In this document: in pieces, positions 45,625-56,871 of the stretch | How positions within the stretch are numbered: the stretch's first letter is position 1 | How the letters are laid out: every line of letters starts with the position of its first letter | Assembly: GCF_021917145.1 (NCBI RefSeq) | Contig: NW_025813746.1 | Location: 109,501 to 173,500 of the forward strand | Direction of reading: 5' to 3' | Length of the DNA: 64,000 bases | From: Hypomesus transpacificus | Taxonomy: Eukaryota > Chordata > Actinopteri > Osmeriformes > Osmeridae | Notes under the pieces: model-generated | What the model was told of the DNA's origin: nothing | Database searches by the model: none | What the model saw: only the letters and a program-made list of their open reading frames with translations | Made by a program: the position numbers and the translations under genes

Positions 45625-46874
45625 ATCTCTCTCTTTCTCTCTCTTTCTCTCTCTATTTTATCTCTCGTTTCTTCTTTTTTTCTTTTTATCAATCTTTTCT
45701 CTCGCTCCTTCGTTCTCTCTGTAGCTTTGCCTCTCTCTCTCGCTACCTCTCTCCTCCTTTCATCTCATATTAACACACAAAGTGTCAGCACAGAGAAGCT
45801 CCAGTCTAAAAGTAGAGCCTGTTCGATCCTAACAGATCGATACAGACTGCTGCTGGATTGATCTGTAAAGCAGAGTCTGCTTGGCTTCTGGAGGTTTCCA
45901 CAAGGAGAGGGGATGTGTGTAGGACTAGCTAAATCAATACCGAGCACTGTTCAAGAGGATCAACACAGTGCGCCTGGATATTTGATACAGTGTATATTTC
46001 AATATTTTTTTAAATCACTATGTATTTTGGGGCAGTTACTGAAGGACCTGTTAAAAGATATGAAATATCTGGATTTTATGGAGGAGGTCTATATCCTCTC
46101 TTTGCGCCAAAGTACATTCCAGGTTGTAAATTTCTCTTCGTACAGTATAGCAGTGCCCAGACAGAAGCTGTGATCCGTGGCAGGGTCTTTGTTCACTGTT
46201 GAGTGATGAGGGTCGTTTCAGCCTGTGTGGTAATTGCGTTTCCTGTGACTGATTAATGTGTGATCTAGGGAGCATGGCTCTGTAACAGTGGATGGCAGCA
46301 TTGGGGTTCAGATGAGGGGGTCATCTCCAGTCCTTGTCCTTTGGGTTGACATAAAGTAAGACTGTGTGTATGTGTGTTTAGGCCAAATAGGGTTGAAAAA
46401 CACATTTTGTTAAACAAAGGATTTCCTGAGAACAGATAGAAGCTTCTTCACCTGCAGCGCAGAGCAAGCCCCGCCCTCCTCTGGTTCTGGTCCAATCCAC
46501 AGCCACGACAAGAGCACTTCCTGTGCTGCCGGTATGCTGCAGCACAAGGAGGACAAACTCAGTCTGAACTGGTATAACTATACAGGGCTACACAATGTAC
46601 TGGGCTATATACTGTGCATGACAAGATCTCACAATGTAGGACTTAACTTTCATGCTCCACAATGCTTATTCACTGAGCCATCAGGGAGACAACATACCAA
46701 CATTACCTTGTTGAAAATACATCCTTAAAGTGAACTGTGAAGTCATTAAAGTGGCAGTTTCTGCAAGGAAAGCTCATTGCAGCCTTCCATGGGATTTGAA
46801 CCCAAAACCCTTAACATTCATTCAAAGGGGTTAGCATGTGTGTTTCGGATCAAATGACCAAAGGGGTGAGTATC

Positions 46875-47068
46875 AGGGTTTGAATTACGGGGGGGCTTGT
46901 TTTTTTTTTACCTAATTAAGACTTGGACCCCCCCAAAAGAGGTAAAACAACAGGTCGGGAGGGTCGATATGTTTATATGTCATTTTTACCTGTAATCGTA
47001 AAAATTAAGTTACGCCCTGGAGAAGAAGTTGACCCCCCCCGATTATCATTGTATAATTCGCACTCTCC
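46875..47068. mobile_element. Unclassified interspersed repeat, copy 2 (uninterrupted)
   Basis: The inverse-orientation homologue of the repeat at 28056-28390. At the point where copy 1 carries the MITE (after CCAAGTCTTAATTA, reversed) this copy runs through without an insertion. It has C/G runs near both ends. Confidence 0.65.
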
Positions 47069-48193
47069 TCTGGTTGTATATACTGTATACAAGATCTCAC
47101 AAAAGGAGGACTCAGTTTGAAGTAGTACAACTTATCCAGACTTTTCAGTAAACACAGTTACTGTACGATGTAATGACATCTCACAATTTAGCCAGACCTC
47201 ATTCTCACACAAGCTAAAAAAAAACAGACGTTTAAATCATTCAGCTGCAAAGAGGATAGCATGATGTGTCCAGTGAGAGATTGACCCTGGTAACTGTGGA
47301 TGGACTGTACTGTACATGATGTAGATTTATGGAGCCATTTTTCTCACCTCCTGTCATCAGGGTGTGGGACTGTTAACAGTGGGCCCATTGGGGGAACATA
47401 ACGTTTGCTATTTTAAGAGATACGACTCAAGGTTGCATAACTGGATACAAATATATTTGACTGTTTTTTTTAACAACTTGCATAACTCCACAGTCACTTC
47501 AGTCAATTCATTCACTTTGGCATCAAGGCTATATCAACTAATATGACAAGAAAATACTTTTAGACATTTTTATTTTCTTAAATTCAGGTGGTCAAAGGTG
47601 TTTATGTCCTAATTCATAAATAAAACCATTTTTAAAAAGCACCATCAGACAACAAGCCTGAGATACATCAAATTATTTACATTCTCAGAGTTTTATACAA
47701 AATGAACCGAAGTGTAAAGCAAAAATACTGAACTGAGTATTGGGTGGTGGAACAACACCACCCAGTCCATAAAAATGAAGTTAAAACTAATAGTAAAATC
47801 CCTTCAGTACACATGAGTTCAGTTTAACAAGCATACAGTACGTGCATTAGAACTGTGTACTATATACAGTGCATGTCATATTCAATACAATTGGTCGTGT
47901 CAGTATTTACATACAAATTGAAATAATAATTGGTCAATCAGCACATAATGATTCCAGTGTAGTCGCTGTGGTGAAAAACATTCAGATTTTAAGGTCCTGG
48001 TTAGGATGTTCATCACGTTTCTTTTTCCCCTCTCTCTGTGATATACTGTCCAGTTAGCGCCCAGTCTTTGTGACCTAACATTAGTGTTAGGTCTTTAATG
48101 ATATAGATTTGACCAGAGTTGTTTCATAACGTGTAGCCCCATTTGAGGGCTTGCGGATACCAGTGTCACCAACTGCCATTCTCCCACACGAGT

Positions 48194-50995
48194 CTACCTG
48201 CTTTTCTGCAATGAGAAATCACAGTATTAACAGACACACAGACTCCCTAGTGACTTTGTAAAACGGACAGACACAGTGAAACTGGCAGGAGGCCCGACCA
48301 AATATTTCTCTAGCTCCGCTTCCTCGTTGTAACGTGTTCGCTGTTATCCTGCCCATCCATGCTTTCCTGTGCTTGCCCTTAGCCATAACCCTTAGAGATA
48401 TCGTTTGTGCTGACTCCCTTTCAGTCGTCTTCCAACCTCTACTAGGGATCACATGTAATCAATGCCAACACGTCAGTGAACTGTGGCTGTACACACGTAA
48501 CCAACCAAAACGATTACAGGGGCCGCGCCCTGTCTATCTACTTTTATCAGTAGATACAAAATGTATTTATTTATCCAAACTAATGTACCAGGGGGGATTC
48601 AAACCTGTAATCTCTAGCTATCTCTAGTTAATCTAACTGCAGTCCATCACTCTAACTGCTGAGCTATGACCATGAAAGCGGGACTGGCTGACAGACCGAA
48701 CGTGTCTTGCCCGTACCTTACAGTTGGCCCTCAGACGATTCTGCTCCAGCAGCAGAGCCTCCATCTGGGAGAGAAACAAACAAACATTGTGGGTATGTCG
48801 ACAGTTTCGAAATTACAACCATTTGGAGCCATGCATGTTCATCTTGAAGTCCTGCAAGTGGGTAACTAGCAGTGTGACTGACAGGAAAGCGGACAGACAG
48901 GCAGACAGGAACAGACACCCACCTGCTTGTCGTGTGCCTGCTGGTTGTCCTGCAGACGTCTCCGGCTCTCGTCTGTAGCGTGGCTGTTGTTACTCTGACA
49001 CTGTGCCAGCTGCAGCTTCAGATTGCTGTTTTGGACCTCCAGACCACTGGACTGGAGTTGTATATCAGCCACCTGGACGTCCAATACAATGTCAACATCA
49101 TCGTTCATAACAATTTGATCATTTAGCAGAGGATAGTTTTTATCCAAAGCAACTAACGGCATGGGTTAATTTGAACCTCCAACCTGATGATTTGCTGGAG
49201 CAGATACATGTGAATGCATCTCACACTCACAGACATTCTCACACACACACACACACACCTTGTCCCCCACGTTGTTCAGGTACCGCTGGAATTTGTCCTC
49301 CACCTCCTTGGAGAGGTTGGTACAGCTACTGCGGATCTTCTCCACCTGCTCCTGCTGCTTCTCACAGGTCAGGTGGAAGGTCATGGAGTGGGGGAACAAG
49401 GTGTTGATCCTGGACAGGAAGCCACTGGTCACTGTCTGGATGCCTTCCAGCGACTTGGAGAAGTCCTCTTTGCACTTCTTGGTGTAGGTGGTGAGCTTCG
49501 CATTCAGGTCGGCGTTCTCCTTCTTCAAGGCAACGTTCTCCAGGTGGTAGGTGTTGCCTTCCTTGATGGCGCTGTCTCTCTGGGTAGTGAGGAGCAGGAC
49601 AGTCTGGGTGAAGTTGGCCTTCATCAGGTTGAGCATCATGGCGTGCTGTGCTTTCTCCGCTGGAGAAGAGGACAGAAGGTTGGTCCCCGAAAACAACCGG
49701 AATACTGTTTTAACTACGCACTTCGGATCTGTTGCACTTTCAATCTGTATTCTTTTGCACATCACTTTGAATAAAACGTTTTTAATCCAAACGTAGTGTC
49801 AGCTTTACATTGTATACATTTTTCCACTGGAAAGAGGAGAATACTGTACTCTTGAACTTAATCGCACTGACAACATCTTTGATTATCTAGTGCACTTCCT
49901 ACATGTGTCATTCATACTTCACTTTTGGTAAAAAAAAGCTTCTGCTAAATGAATACATGTAAATGTAATGTTATGCAGAGCAGCATTGAATCAGTGTTGT
50001 GGGAGTCAGTGGGAGTCAGATGGCTGAGCGGTGAGGGAGTCGGGCTCGTAATCAGAAGGTTGCCGGATTGATTCCCCGCCGTGCCATGACATTGTGTCCT
50101 TGGGCAAGGCACTTCACCCTACTTGCCTCGGGGGGAATGTCCCTGTACTTACTGTAAGTCGCTCTGGATAAGAGCGTCTGCTAAATGACTAAATGTAAAT
50201 GTAAAGTGTTGAAGTGTGGTTTGTACCGGTGTGAGTTGAGACCGGAGGTCGCTGGACAGGAGGGGTGGCACACTGCGTAGGGGCTGATCGGGTCATCGCT
50301 AGCCTTTTATCTGTTTCACACTGGGCCTGTGATACAAAAGGTCATCATTTTCAACCTTTGAAGGCCTTTTATAGTTTGTTACAAGCTGTAGTAAAAAAAC
50401 AACATTTATTTAAAAAAATAAACTATACATCTCATTACCCCACCTATTTTTGCAAAAAGATTTGAATTCAACGTCATTATTGCTCACTAAGATTCGCCAA
50501 CATCAACGTATAATACATCATATAGTATCATGGCAGGACTTTCCTGCTTGCTACTAAAATACTCCCCCCAAAACCTCCCCAAGCTTAACCCCAATCCTGT
50601 GTACTCACCAGTCTGAGTTGCAAGCTCTTGGTGCTGACTACCGTAGCGTTGGCCGCCGTTTTCAACCGGAGCACTTCCTTCTCCAGGGCAGCCTTCTCGC
50701 CCGTGCGGGCGCCCAGAGCGCCGCTCAGCTCGCCCTTCTCCTTCCTCAGCTGGATGTTGTTCTCGCTCAGCCTGTTGAAGCTCAGCTCCAACTCCTTCAC
50801 TTGCTTCTCCTCAGCCGACTTCTCCGGCTGCCCGTAAACCAGGAAGAGCACCAGGCTGACGATGATGAGCGACTGGATCAGGGAGGAGAAGAGGAAGACG
50901 ATTCTCATGTAGTAGCCGCAGCTCTTGCCTTTGGGCTTGTGGATGTCCCGGGCCTCCAGGCCGAACTTGGCCCGGGAGTAGCTGGTGTTGTACAT
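48194..50995 (-). CDS. plvap: Plasmalemma vesicle-associated protein
   Basis: Six coding exons: 50609-50995, 50227-50326, 49259-49659, 48923-49072, 48717-48764 and 48194-48205 (365 residues; human 442). The start at 50995 gives MYNTSYSRAKFGLEARD. A single membrane helix at about residues 30-55 (IVFLFSSLIQSLIIVSLVLFL) follows a short cytosolic tail with CGYYMR next to the membrane. The extracellular part is predicted coiled coil (heptads in KQVKELELSFNRLSENN and later exons) with scattered Cys and Asn-X-Ser/Thr sites. PLVAP is an endothelial type II protein that forms the diaphragms of caveolae and fenestrae. All introns are in phase. The last coding exon is only 12 bases (Lys-Ser-Arg-stop), so the proline-rich C-terminus of the human protein is missing. 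Two SINEs lie nearby, one in intron 2. The a/b paralogue was not decided. Confidence 0.88.
48590..48670 (-). mobile_element. tRNA-derived SINE head in plvap intron
   Basis: The minus strand reads TCATAGCTCAGCAGTTAGAG (box A) and ACAGGTTTGAATCCCCC (box B). It lies in the intron between the plvap exons 48717-48764 and 48194-48205. A short ATT duplication separates the boxes more widely than in a tRNA. Confidence 0.55.
50011..50203 (+). mobile_element. tRNA-Leu-like SINE, copy C
   Basis: A full-length plus-strand copy (antisense to plvap): head GGGAGTCAGATGGCTGAGCG, tail GTAAGTCGCTCTGGATAAGA, ending AAATGTAAATGTAAA. Its 3' end lies about 23 bases inside the intron that follows the plvap exon 50227-50326. 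A partial extra GGGAGTCAGT just before it may be part of a target duplication. Confidence 0.88.
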
Positions 50996-52319
50996 CTCAG
51001 AAGGGAGCGTGGAGGGGGGGGGGGGGGGACTAAAGTAGACGACCGAACCACGGAGGGATTCCTCGGGGTCTTTTGAGACGAGTTTCCTTCCTGAAAGAGT
51101 CTCAGTCGGCGGGTCCCGTTGTCCTGTCCTTCAGGGGGACGGCTGTGGAGAAACCGATGAAGCGCGTGGACGTAAACACTGAACCTGAGGCGTGCAGGAG
51201 GCACCGTGTTTATAAACGCAGAGGCACACTTCCTACGTGGCACCTCCTTCCTGTTACAGCCCCCATCACCCCCTGCCCTCTGGCTCCTCCAGCCCTCTTA
51301 CCCTCCCCCTCCAGTACCTTCCCACCCCCTGGCCTGTCCGCCCCTCCGACATCCCTCCCAAGCCCCCTGGCTCCTCCAGCCAGCCCCCCTTCACCCCCCC
51401 CCCCCAGCATCCTCCCAGCCTGTCCTGCCCCTGCTCCAGCCTGCTCCTGGGGTTATCATAACTTCACCCCACGGTCACTAAGGACTGCTGGCATTACATT
51501 CATATTGGTAGCACTCCTCAAAGTGCCGTCAGAGAAGTGCATTTGTACACTGGACAGAGCACAGGTCTGAAATTACTGTCCAACTTGTAAAGTGTACACA
51601 TGGTTCCATAAAATAAAGCAAATATACAATTATTATTTTTTCCTTCATAAAGGAAACAAACTTTGCTGAATTAGGCTTGCTTGAGTTCCTCTACACTACA
51701 GCTCCAGTTCTAGTGGTTTCCATCCCACGAGTCTGGTGGCCCGTTTGGTCACAATTTCCCAGTCAAATTAAGAAACAAAGAGCACTGCACATGTGTTTCT
51801 TTAATAAAAAACACTTTTTATTGAGTCTCACCGGAAATACAAATTCCTGATCACATTCCACACTGGCCTGTGGATGATGAACAATGTAGCCAAAGGGCGT
51901 CACATCCTGAAACACGGGGGAAGGAGCCATCAGCGTGAAGAGGAGAAAAGCCACAACAATGGAGACCTGTCATCCTTTTTCGGATGAGGGAATAACAAAT
52001 ATTCCCCACAGCACAGAAGGCGTCGCGGCACGTTTGATCCCCACACGCAGTCGTTTGCGGTGATGACGTCGGGAGCTCTGAGGATCGTCTGGGAGGGGGC
52101 GTGAGAGGGGAAGAGTCCTGTGAGCCAGGGCTTTTCCTCCCCGCTATTGTCTCCCTGCCAACCTGTCCTCAACGGAAAGCATAATTTATGGAGGTGTTTT
52201 AAAAGTGACAGAAAATGAGTCAGGAGTTGTGACAGAACTCCTGATAAAACGCATGTACAAAAACAGGAAACGTACACCTTGAGGACAAATACACTTATTA
52301 TGATGCCAAGTAGTGGGCA

Positions 52320-52507
52320 GGGAGTCAGATGGCTGAGCGGTGAGGGAGTCGGGCTAGTAATCAGAAGGTTGCTGGATCGATTCCCCGCCGTGCCAAAATG
52401 ACGTTGTGTCTCTGGGCAAGGCACTTCACCCTACTTACCTCAGTGGGAATGTCCCTGTACTTACTGTAAGTCGCTCTGGATAAGAGCGTCTGCTAAATGT
52501 AAATGTA
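52320..52507 (+). mobile_element. tRNA-Leu-like SINE, copy D
   Basis: A full-length plus-strand copy very similar to copy C: head GGAGTCAGATGGCTGAGCGG, box B GCTGGATCGATTCCC, tail GTAAGTCGCTCTGGATAAGA ending TAAATGTAAATG. Confidence 0.88.
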
Positions 52508-52993
52508 AGCAACAGATGCGTAGGTTTAACAGTTCTATTGTTTACGACTGAGATTTTAGGGAAGTTGTAACTGGGAAGTTTGGACCTGGTAGCTACATTA
52601 CCAATCTCTCGAAATCGGATATTCTTATAAAAGATCACACGTTTGCAGTAAGATTCACATGTACACGGATAAACAAACACAGTAAAGTTAGAAACTTGCT
52701 ACTGATTCAGTTCCCCAGCTTTGAGCAGCGATTAAAGGGTTTGACTGCAAATCAAGACGTCACAAAATCCTCATCGTACTGTGCGTAGCCCTGGATAAAA
52801 GTGACTGTTAAATCAATACATTATAAGAAATCACAGGCCATTTGCTGTGATCTTGAAAGTTAGGGCCTCCGCCAAAAATGTATCTTCTATGAACAATATA
52901 AATCAGTAGAAAGAGCAGTACAGTCGCAAACTTACTAGTCCACTATGGGGACATAAGTGATTTACCGGGTCTCTATAGGGCTGTAAGACATAC

Positions 52994-53008
52994 ACTGCCA
53001 CCTGCTGG
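52994..53008 (-). promoter_or_regulatory. CTCF-consensus site
   Basis: The minus strand reads CCAGCAGGTGGCAGT, a full match to CCASYAGRKGGCRSY, between plvap and babam1. Confidence 0.45.
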
Positions 53009-53818
53009 TGGATACCTACAAGCACAAATGAGACCACAACAGTGTTTTGAGACAAAACATGAATTTAATGAACAGAACCGATTTGAAACTGCCTTGTCGA
53101 TTTATCACACTTCTAGTGCAGTGTTTTCATTATTAAAACCCCTTTGTGATCATTGTCAAAAGTAGCATCTATCCAACCCACACCAAATGCACATTCTTGA
53201 ATCATCTCAGTTCCAATGATTAAACAACAACAAATGTGTTTAAAAACCACCAATAAAAAAAAAAAAAAATGACTGACAGAAGTCAACCTAACAGAAAGAA
53301 CAATGTACAATGAACAACTTATCAGACAAGGCAAACCCACTATAGGATGTAGGTGTAAAATGGATCACAGTTTACATTGAGTAGACATGTTCAGCTAAGC
53401 TTCCAAGTCCAACCTCAAGTTAGCCTGTACAGCAATTATACTCTTTAAATACAGTATAGCGTACATTTCAAATTCTCAAAAAGCCAGAGATGCATCTGCT
53501 CACTGTTGGGAGATTGCATTCATTAAGACTGTAAACTCAGCCGTTTGGGTTTTCAACCAGATGGGGCAACTCATCTTCTTCCCTTGTCAGCTTGGCTTGG
53601 CCTGCATTCTAGTTAATCCAGCGCTCCACAACACCACCTCTCCAAGCTCAGCACATCCAATTCATCTTTAAGGACGTGAATCAGGACAGCGAAGGTTTGG
53701 CTGGAATTCTACTCAAATGTACCAGCACCGGGCTGGGAACCAGGACAACACCCACCACCCCTCCCAATCCCTACCTCCAAGCCCCCACTGTGTGGCTCTC
53801 TGCCGGGGTAGCCAGGGG

Positions 53819-55948
53819 TTAGACCGTGGCCTCTATGTCCTGGGGGTCGTCTCCCTCCAGCAGACTGTAGGATGCGTGGCTCTGGAAGGGCCGCTGCAAG
53901 GGGTGAGACAGCAGCTTGGCCATGCAGTTGTGGAGCTCGATGGCGGGTCCGCTCAGAGACACCTCGAAGCGGTAGCACATGCCCTTGGAGTCCAGGTTAC
54001 AGAAGGATGTGTAGATGTCCTGGAGAGGGACAGTGACAAAAGAGAGAGAAGCGAGAAAGAAAGAAAGAAGGCAAGAAAGACAGAACCCTGCCTCCCCCCT
54101 CTCTTCCACCCTGCCTCCCTCTTTCCTCCACTCACCCTCCAGCTGCTCTCATCCCCCTGGTCCTCAGCCCCGTTGTGAAGATACACCACATCAAAGAAGA
54201 AGTACGGAGACTGCAGCATTTTCTGTGGGGAGACACACACAAAAAAGAAAAAAAACAATCACTTAGTTGCCTCTCTTCTCTCGGGTGGGGAAGTATTTCT
54301 CCTGGGAAGTGACAGGTGGACATGAGTCCAGGTGACAGGTGGAGGGGTGGGGCGAGGCTCGTACACTGATGGCCTCCGAGGGGTTGAACATGAGCTGGCC
54401 GGCGTGTCTGCTGTAGATGAGCAGCGTCCGCACCACGAAGGGAGGGGGGATGGTCTGAACGTTGTCCATCAGAGGCAGCTCGATCTTCTGATGGCTGCAG
54501 GGCACACAAGCACCCAGTCATTCCCCTTGCTGCTGACACATCACAGGTAAGTGATTCGATTCACTTCATTAAGCCTGACAGGAAACTTGACGTGATGGAT
54601 GATTGGGTGATACATGTGTGTATTACTTACATGACATTAAGGAGATCTTCCAGATCTGGTGCACGACGGTTAAAGCGTAAACATCTTGAGGACTTAACGG
54701 CGGAAGGCAAAGACACTCACGTCTGGATACAAACAAGCGATTCTTGGGTTTTAATCTTAGAATTCCCGCCTAAGTCTGGGAGGGCAAGCTCCAGGAGCCA
54801 GGCCAGGGGAAGGATACTAAAGGTCTCACACATGTTGGTGTCCAGATCGTACAGACAGCTACACAGCTCCCTGGGGTCAGAGGTGAAGCCTGACAACTGA
54901 AGGCCACACACACACACACACACAGACACACACATGGCTGAGTGAACACACGATGACATAAAGGCATGAGGTCAAGGAAGACGTGGGCGTCGTCCGTTCT
55001 TACTCACCCACAGGGCGTCGTCGTTGACGACCACCAGGGCAAACTCGTGGCGCTTGTCGATCTTGTGTTTCGTCCGGACAAACATCTCGATCATCTTCTG
55101 AGATATATTTAGAGCGTTGGTTTTCGACCTGGAGATAAGGTACATCAAAGAAGAACATTTGACTAAATGTTCTCAATTATATGAACAGGAAAAGGAGAGC
55201 ATTTCAAAAGTCTCATTGGTCCCCATTACATTACATTGTATAGCATAAAGGTATGCACGTGTTAAAGGGAGAGAACGTGAGGAACAATTGAGATACATCC
55301 CAAAAGTCTCACCCGTTGAACGACTCCAGTTTTGGCAAAGACATCTCTTCAGAAAGATCCAAACAAATAATCTGTCATGATAAAGAGAGGATTACTAACA
55401 GATTTACTGATCACTGACATCATCCTAGTGGTTAAACTGCCTCTTTTTTGGTTTAAGCAATCAACCACTTAACACCAACCACCTAAGTCTATCTGCTACT
55501 CTCCAGTATACAGAAAACCACTCACCACTTTCTCAGGACAGTTGACTCGAGGGGCTCTGAGCTGGTACTCCGATATGGAGGGGATGGAGGGTGTGAGAGG
55601 GGGTTGCGGCTGGGCGGGCTTAGGCCTATCCTTGGCAACAGCAGGTGTAGGGGTTGGCACTGTGGAGTTAGCCGTGGTGGCTGCCGTGGGTAGAGCAGCT
55701 GGCACGGAGGTAACAGAAACGGTGGTGGTGATCGTGGTGGAGATCGGAGTACTGTCACTGCTAGATGCCTCCCCCTCGCCCTCCACACGGCTGCCCACTG
55801 CAGGTTGCGGGGTGTTGGCGTTGACGCTGCCAAGGCTACCGGTGCTGCTACGACGGTCCTCCGCCCCCTCCGGATTGGAGCGAGTCCGAGGCCTCAGCTC
55901 GACCAATCGCTCCTCTCCATCCGCTGGACCGGGCTCCGGGGTCTCCAT
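53819..55948 (-). CDS. babam1: BRISC and BRCA1-A complex member 1 (MERIT40)
   Basis: Eight coding exons: 55526-55948, 55313-55371, 55008-55128, 54818-54896, 54631-54655, 54365-54494, 54136-54222 and 53819-54019 (1,125 nt, 374 residues; human 329). The start at 55948 gives METPEPGPADGEE; RPRTRSNPEGAEDR is the shared N-terminal motif. The N-terminal linker is longer than in human and rich in Ser/Thr/Pro/Ala. The vWA-like domain follows: VNCPEKV, IICLDLSEEMS, LSGFTSDPRELCSCLYDL, VQTIPPPFVVRTLLIYSR, YFFFDVVYLHNG. The protein ends ..HPLQRPFQSHASYSLL and DIEATV. It scaffolds the K63-deubiquitinating BRCA1-A (nuclear) and BRISC (cytosolic) complexes. A 25-nt micro-exon (54631-54655) is needed to keep the frame and restores NLEDLLNVIHQK. 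babam1 is divergent from ushbp1 across 923 bp. Confidence 0.95.
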
Positions 55949-56871
55949 GGATACAGGGACAGGTCGCTGAGGACAACGTCATTATTTTAAATTGACAAAA
56001 ACAGATCGTGAATATAAATGCGGGAGCAAGCTAGCTAGTTAGCAAACGCCAGCTCGAATCCTGTGCTGCCACCTACCTAAAATACGAAGTTACTTGTGTT
56101 ACTACTTACTACACGTACACCAGTCTAACCCGTTTAGCACTAGCTACATTTGTTAAGACTGTTGTGACGTTAGATTATAGTTAGTGCTACTGTAGCTACA
56201 GTAGCAATTCTAAAGTTAGTGCTAGCAGTACAGTACCAATCATCCTACTAGTAAGCTAATTTGAGAACACATTTATAATTTAAACAAAGGTTGAAATATA
56301 TTGACTTACATTTTACACAAAGACGTTTGTTGTTATAGGCCAAAACAGCAGTATACACTAAAAGATAAGTTATCGGTCGTTAACTCATTCGGTTTTGTAT
56401 TCTTTTGCTGGCCATTTAGTGTCTTCCGGGTCGGATGTATCTATATAAACAGTTCCGCTAGAGTAATTGTGGGTATTGTAGTCCAACCCAGTCAGCCGTT
56501 CATATCTGTGATAAAATACAATGAAAACATAGTTTTCAACATCTCGTCTCTGTCCTCTTTTTGGATGCACATAATCTGTTAGTGTTATATTCCTACAAAC
56601 AGAGATAAAGGCTGAATATGTGAGTTCAAGGAGTCAGACAGAGAGAAAGAGAGAGTGGGTGAGAGATAGAGGTAGAGAGAGGAGAGCTCAATAGTACTTC
56701 CAGTTGAGCAGGGAATTCACAGACAGGAGGTTAACAGGGACTGAGGAACTATTGGAAGCTATAATTATACCAAACAACAGAGCAGCAGGGATTATTGCAC
56801 CAGCACGGTTCCTCAATGGCAGTGAAGGGCTGATCGAGATGGACTGATTAAAGCTGCAGACCACAAAGGTT
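55949..56871. promoter_or_regulatory. Shared babam1/ushbp1 divergent promoter region
   Basis: 923 bp separate the two start codons on opposite strands. It contains the 5'UTRs and presumably both promoters. A GAGA-rich patch lies at about 56639-56690. I saw no clear TATA box. The divergent pairing is the same as in human. Confidence 0.55.

Larger units (their letters stand above)
45130..48193. other. gtpbp3-plvap intergenic region
   Basis: The gtpbp3 3'UTR runs to about 45375 (signal 45355-45360). A CT-rich tract (about 45560-45745) and an unclassified repeat copy (46875-47068) follow. From about 47570 to 48193 lies the probable plvap 3'UTR, with a minus-strand AATAAA (TTTATT) at 47569-47574. 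There is no gene evidence between. Confidence 0.55.
50996..53818. other. plvap-babam1 intergenic region
   Basis: The plvap promoter side (from 50996), a proline-frame C-rich stretch (51270-51450), SINE copy D (52320-52507), a CTCF-like site (52994-53008) and the babam1 3'UTR (about 53060-53818, a possible minus-strand ATTAAA at 53061-53066). No gene is supported. Confidence 0.5.

Noticed and set aside
50011-50100. tRNA-Leu gene
   Set aside because: Box A and B are present but there is no complete cloverleaf or acceptor stem; the same sequence recurs four times with a SINE body and tail.
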